Below are positions 62,122 through 64,000 of a stretch of DNA of 64,000 bases, piece after piece. The DNA lies in NCBI GenBank assembly GCA_963837805.1, contig CAWIOU010000014.1, positions 310,001 to 374,000 on the forward strand, written 5' to 3'. The number at the start of each line of letters is the position of its first letter. Positions within the stretch are counted from its first letter, which is position 1. The position numbers and the translations under genes were made by a program. Below the pieces are notes generated by a model that was given only the letters and a program-made list of their open reading frames with translations, searched no databases and was not told the origin of the DNA. This stretch comes from Bog-756 sp963837805 (GTDB taxonomy: Bacteria; Actinomycetota; Acidimicrobiia; Acidimicrobiales; RAAP-2).

Positions 62122-62547
62122 TCAGAACGCGTTCTCGATCACCTCGACCCGGCCGGCGGTGATGGAAACGACATCGAAGCGAACCTCGACCCGGCTCCGG
62201 CCCGAGGCCGGCGTCAGCTCCGACAGCCATCTCGCGGCCAGGCGTCGGATGCGGCGCTGTTTGGCTTCGAGCACCGACTCGGCTCCCGATCCGAACCGGT
62301 CGCTCGACCTGGTCTTGACCTCGCAGAACACCACCGTCTTGCCCTGACGCACGATCAGGTCGATCTCACCCTCTCGGCGGCGCCAGTTCCGGTCGAGGAT
62401 CTCGTAGCCGTTGTCCTCGTACTGCTTGGCCGCCAGGGCCTCTCCTTGGGCGCCGAGGGCCCGGCGGGCTTCAGCCCCGGCATTCCGCCCCCGCTCCCGT
62501 GGGGTGGGATCGTTCCCCGGTGGGCGCTCCCCGGCGCCCGGGTTCAC
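62122..62547 (-). CDS. yraN: YraN family (UPF0102) nuclease-like protein
   Basis: 141 residues from GTG 62547, overlapping the DUF2469 stop by four bases (GTGA), with AAGGATCT upstream. Endonuclease-like core: ALGAQGEALAAKQYEDNGYE, ILDRNWRRREGEIDLIVRQG with the Asp of the active site, VVFCEVKTRSSDRFGSG with Glu-x-Lys, and QRRIRRLAARWL. Widely conserved, function unclear, possibly a Holliday-junction-type nuclease. It normally sits next to DUF2469 and rnhB. Confidence 0.9.
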   Translation of the reverse strand: MNPGAGERPPGNDPTPRERGRNAGAEARRALGAQGEALAAKQYEDNGYEILDRNWRRREGEIDLIVRQGKTVVFCEVKTRSSDRFGSGAESVLEAKQRRIRRLAARWLSELTPASGRSRVEVRFDVVSITAGRVEVIENAF

Positions 62548-62837
62548 AGATCCTTCTCGGGGAGCCGCTCGATGTTGACGTCCCTGAAGGTGAGGATGCG
62601 AACCGACGGCACGAACCGGGCCGGTCGGTACATGTCCCAGACCCACGCATCATTGAGGGTGACCTCGACGCAGGCCGGCGAGGTGTCCGACCGCACGGTC
62701 ACGTCGACGCTGTTGGCCAGGTAGAAGCGCCGCTCCGTCTCCACGACGTAGGCGAAGAGCGGCAGGACGGCCCGATACTCCTGCACCAGGGCCAGTTCGA
62801 TCTCTGATTCGTACCGCTCGAGATCCTCTTCGCTCAT
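62544..62837 (-). CDS. DUF2469 family protein
   Basis: 97 residues, ATG 62837. Highly conserved actinobacterial family: MSEEDLERYESEIELALVQE, YRAVLPLFAYVVETERRFYL, ANSVDVTVRSDTSPACVEVT, then NDAWVWDMYRPARFV. Function unknown, conserved next to yraN and rplS. It overlaps yraN by four bases, so they are translationally coupled. A 213-bp gap to rplS contains no recognisable gene; lepB and rnhB, often found there, are missing. Confidence 0.93.
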   Translation of the reverse strand: MSEEDLERYESEIELALVQEYRAVLPLFAYVVETERRFYLANSVDVTVRSDTSPACVEVTLNDAWVWDMYRPARFVPSVRILTFRDVNIERLPEKDL

Positions 62838-63050
62838 CGCAGGCGTGGCCGGGCTGCCGGATCGGCCCCACCGGACTCGGCTCCGGGAGGACCGGCCAGC
62901 CGAGCCCCGTCCGACCGAGCCCTGTGCGAAACACCGTCCGGCCGATCCACCACGGGCGTCCGACCGGTCGTCTGGATCACCGGTCGACCCGCCGACGTCG
63001 TCCCACCGCCGGTTGGAGCACCTGTCCGATCCAAGCGCCGGCCTGAGAGG

Positions 63051-63404
63051 TCAGGGGCGGGCAGACCGCCGCTCCTTGATCTTGGCCGCCTTACCGTGGC
63101 GGTCCCGCAGGTAGTAGAGCTTGGCCCGGCGGACGTCACCCAGGGAGACCACCTCGGTCATGGCGATCACCGGGGAATGGACCGGGAAGGTGCGCTCGAC
63201 GCCCACACCGAAGCTCACCTTGCGGACCGTGAAGGTCTCGCGCACCCCTGTCCCCTGCCGCTTGACCACTGCCCCCTGGAACACCTGGACCCGCTCGCGG
63301 GTGCCCTCGACCACCCGTACGTGGACCTTCACGGTGTCCCCGGGCCGGAAGTCGGGAATGTCGTCCCGCAGGCTGTCACGGTCGATGATGTCGGTCGGGT
63401 TCAT
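63051..63404 (-). CDS. rplS: 50S ribosomal protein L19
   Basis: 117 residues from ATG 63404; an upstream in-frame extension lacks L19 similarity. Typical L19: DIPDFRPGDTVKVHVRVVEG, RERVQVFQGAVVKRQGTGVR, TFTVRKVSFGVGVERTFPVH, and LYYLRDRHGKAAKIKERRS. It lies at the 30S/50S interface. The 145-bp gap from trmD, with no obvious gene, probably holds the leader of rplS. Confidence 0.96.
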   Translation of the reverse strand: MNPTDIIDRDSLRDDIPDFRPGDTVKVHVRVVEGTRERVQVFQGAVVKRQGTGVRETFTVRKVSFGVGVERTFPVHSPVIAMTEVVSLGDVRRAKLYYLRDRHGKAAKIKERRSARP

Positions 63405-63549
63405 TGGGCGCGTCTTTCCACGAATCGTTCGGACTCTCCCCCGTTTGGCACCTTCCCGCCAGATCCTTCCGGGAGCTCCAGCTCCTCGAGACGTTCTGAA
63501 CGATCCGGGCCTGCAGTGCGAGTACCGGCACAACCGGCGACTACGGGGC

Positions 63550-64000
63550 TCACCAATCGTAGCCGTGTTCGCGCAGGAGGCGCACCTCACCGTGGTCGAC
63601 GAGGATCTGGACCTCGTCGCCGGTGAGGCCCCCCCGATCGGCGATCAGGTCGGGCCGGCGCTCCATGGTCCGGACCAGGGCCTGGGCCCGGCGCCAGCGG
63701 GCGATCCGGGCGTGATCGCCGGAGAGCAGGGTGTCCGGCACCGGCCAGCCCCGGAACTCGGCCGGGCGGGTGTACTGGGGGTACTCGAGGAGCCCGGCGG
63801 AGAAGCTCTCGTCACCCACCGAATCGTCGTTTCCGAGCACTCCGGGCAGCAGCCGCACGACCGCCTCCACCACGACCAGGGCGGCCAGCTCCCCGCCGGC
63901 CAGGACGAAGTCCCCCACCGAGAGCTCCTCGTCGACCAGATGATCGGCAATGCGCTGGTCGACGCCCTCATAGCGGCCGCAGAGCAGGGAGAATCCATCG
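63550..64000 (-). CDS. trmD: tRNA (guanine-N1)-methyltransferase, partial
   Basis: C-terminal 150 codons; the gene continues beyond the right edge. The SPOUT knot region is visible: DGFSLLCGRYEGVDQRIADH, VGDFVLAGGELAALVVVEAV, VRLLPGVLGNDDSVGDESFS, and the C-terminal tRNA-binding domain RPAEFRGWPVPDTLLSGDHA. It methylates G37 of tRNAs. It precedes rplS as in many bacteria (trmD-rplS). Confidence 0.94.
   Translation of the reverse strand, partial: DGFSLLCGRYEGVDQRIADHLVDEELSVGDFVLAGGELAALVVVEAVVRLLPGVLGNDDSVGDESFSAGLLEYPQYTRPAEFRGWPVPDTLLSGDHARIARWRRAQALVRTMERRPDLIADRGGLTGDEVQILVDHGEVRLLREHGYDW

Noticed and set aside
62838..63139. Small reading frame between DUF2469 and rplS
   Set aside because: Arg/Gly/Thr-rich without motif, and overlaps the rplS gene on the same strand.

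Overview
The window is high-GC bacterial chromosome from an actinobacterium, most likely class Acidimicrobiia or a close relative. This is inferred from gene content, with no database search. The markers are mycothiol-type enzymes (a maleylpyruvate-isomerase-family protein and two PIG-L deacetylases of the MshB/Mca type), several luciferase-like (F420/flavin) oxidoreductases, two cytochrome P450s, a DUF222/HNH endonuclease, the PspA-PspAA-HtpX-PspAB stress module and the rplS-DUF2469-yraN neighbourhood. There is no phage, transposon, CRISPR array or integrase. One tRNA gene (Gly-TCC) is present.

Layout. 1-3.0 kb: four minus-strand genes (a CWAVG-repeat secreted protein, a PNPOx-like protein, a zinc alcohol dehydrogenase and a two-TM protein), all broken by single-base frameshifts, in a stretch that looks less GC-rich. 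3.3-9.4 kb: mycothiol-type enzyme, membrane GGDEF-EAL protein, ferritin-like protein and luciferase-like oxidoreductase. 9.4-17 kb: small copper chaperone, CopA-type ATPase with an unusual extracytoplasmic tail, lipoproteins, RNA methyltransferase, nitroreductase and a PHM-like copper monooxygenase. 17-20.1 kb: GtrA protein, tRNA-Gly, DUF1345, a lipocalin-like protein and a 4-TM protein coupled to a small HTH regulator with a 48-bp palindromic control site. 20.2-23.3 kb: aldo/keto reductase and a second GGDEF-EAL protein. 23.3-28.3 kb: TetR regulator divergent from a catabolic operon (amidohydrolase, acetoacetate-decarboxylase-like, SDR, amidohydrolase) with a palindromic operator. 28.4-30.4 kb: alkylation repair (AdaA-AlkA fusion and Ogt). 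30.5-34.1 kb: ABC permease, ABC ATPase fused to a cyclic-nucleotide-binding domain, and a membrane diguanylate cyclase. 34.1-45.8 kb: PIG-L enzymes, DedA, hydrolase, RecB-like nuclease, PAP2, DsbA-like protein, luciferase-like enzymes, PurE, YdjC-type deacetylase and SCP2. 45.9-48.7 kb: PspA-PspAA-HtpX-PspAB. 48.7-56.7 kb: pterin dehydratase, two P450s, FumC, endonuclease IV, HNH protein and PPOX protein. 57-60.8 kb: pilin-like protein, DprA and ComM. 61.2-64 kb: enoyl-CoA hydratase, YraN, DUF2469, RplS and a partial TrmD.

Four themes stand out. (1) Cyclic-nucleotide signalling: three complete GGDEF proteins with inhibitory sites, two with intact EAL domains, plus an ABC ATPase carrying a cNMP-binding domain beside one of them. 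(2) Two control sites where a palindrome overlaps a promoter and the regulator mRNA appears leaderless. (3) In-frame minisatellites or low-complexity inserts in at least five genes, plus two intergenic G/C-rich repeat tracts. (4) Nine single-base frameshifts in seven genes, six of them in the first 3 kb, which suggests sequence error or a decaying segment and should be checked before any functional reading.
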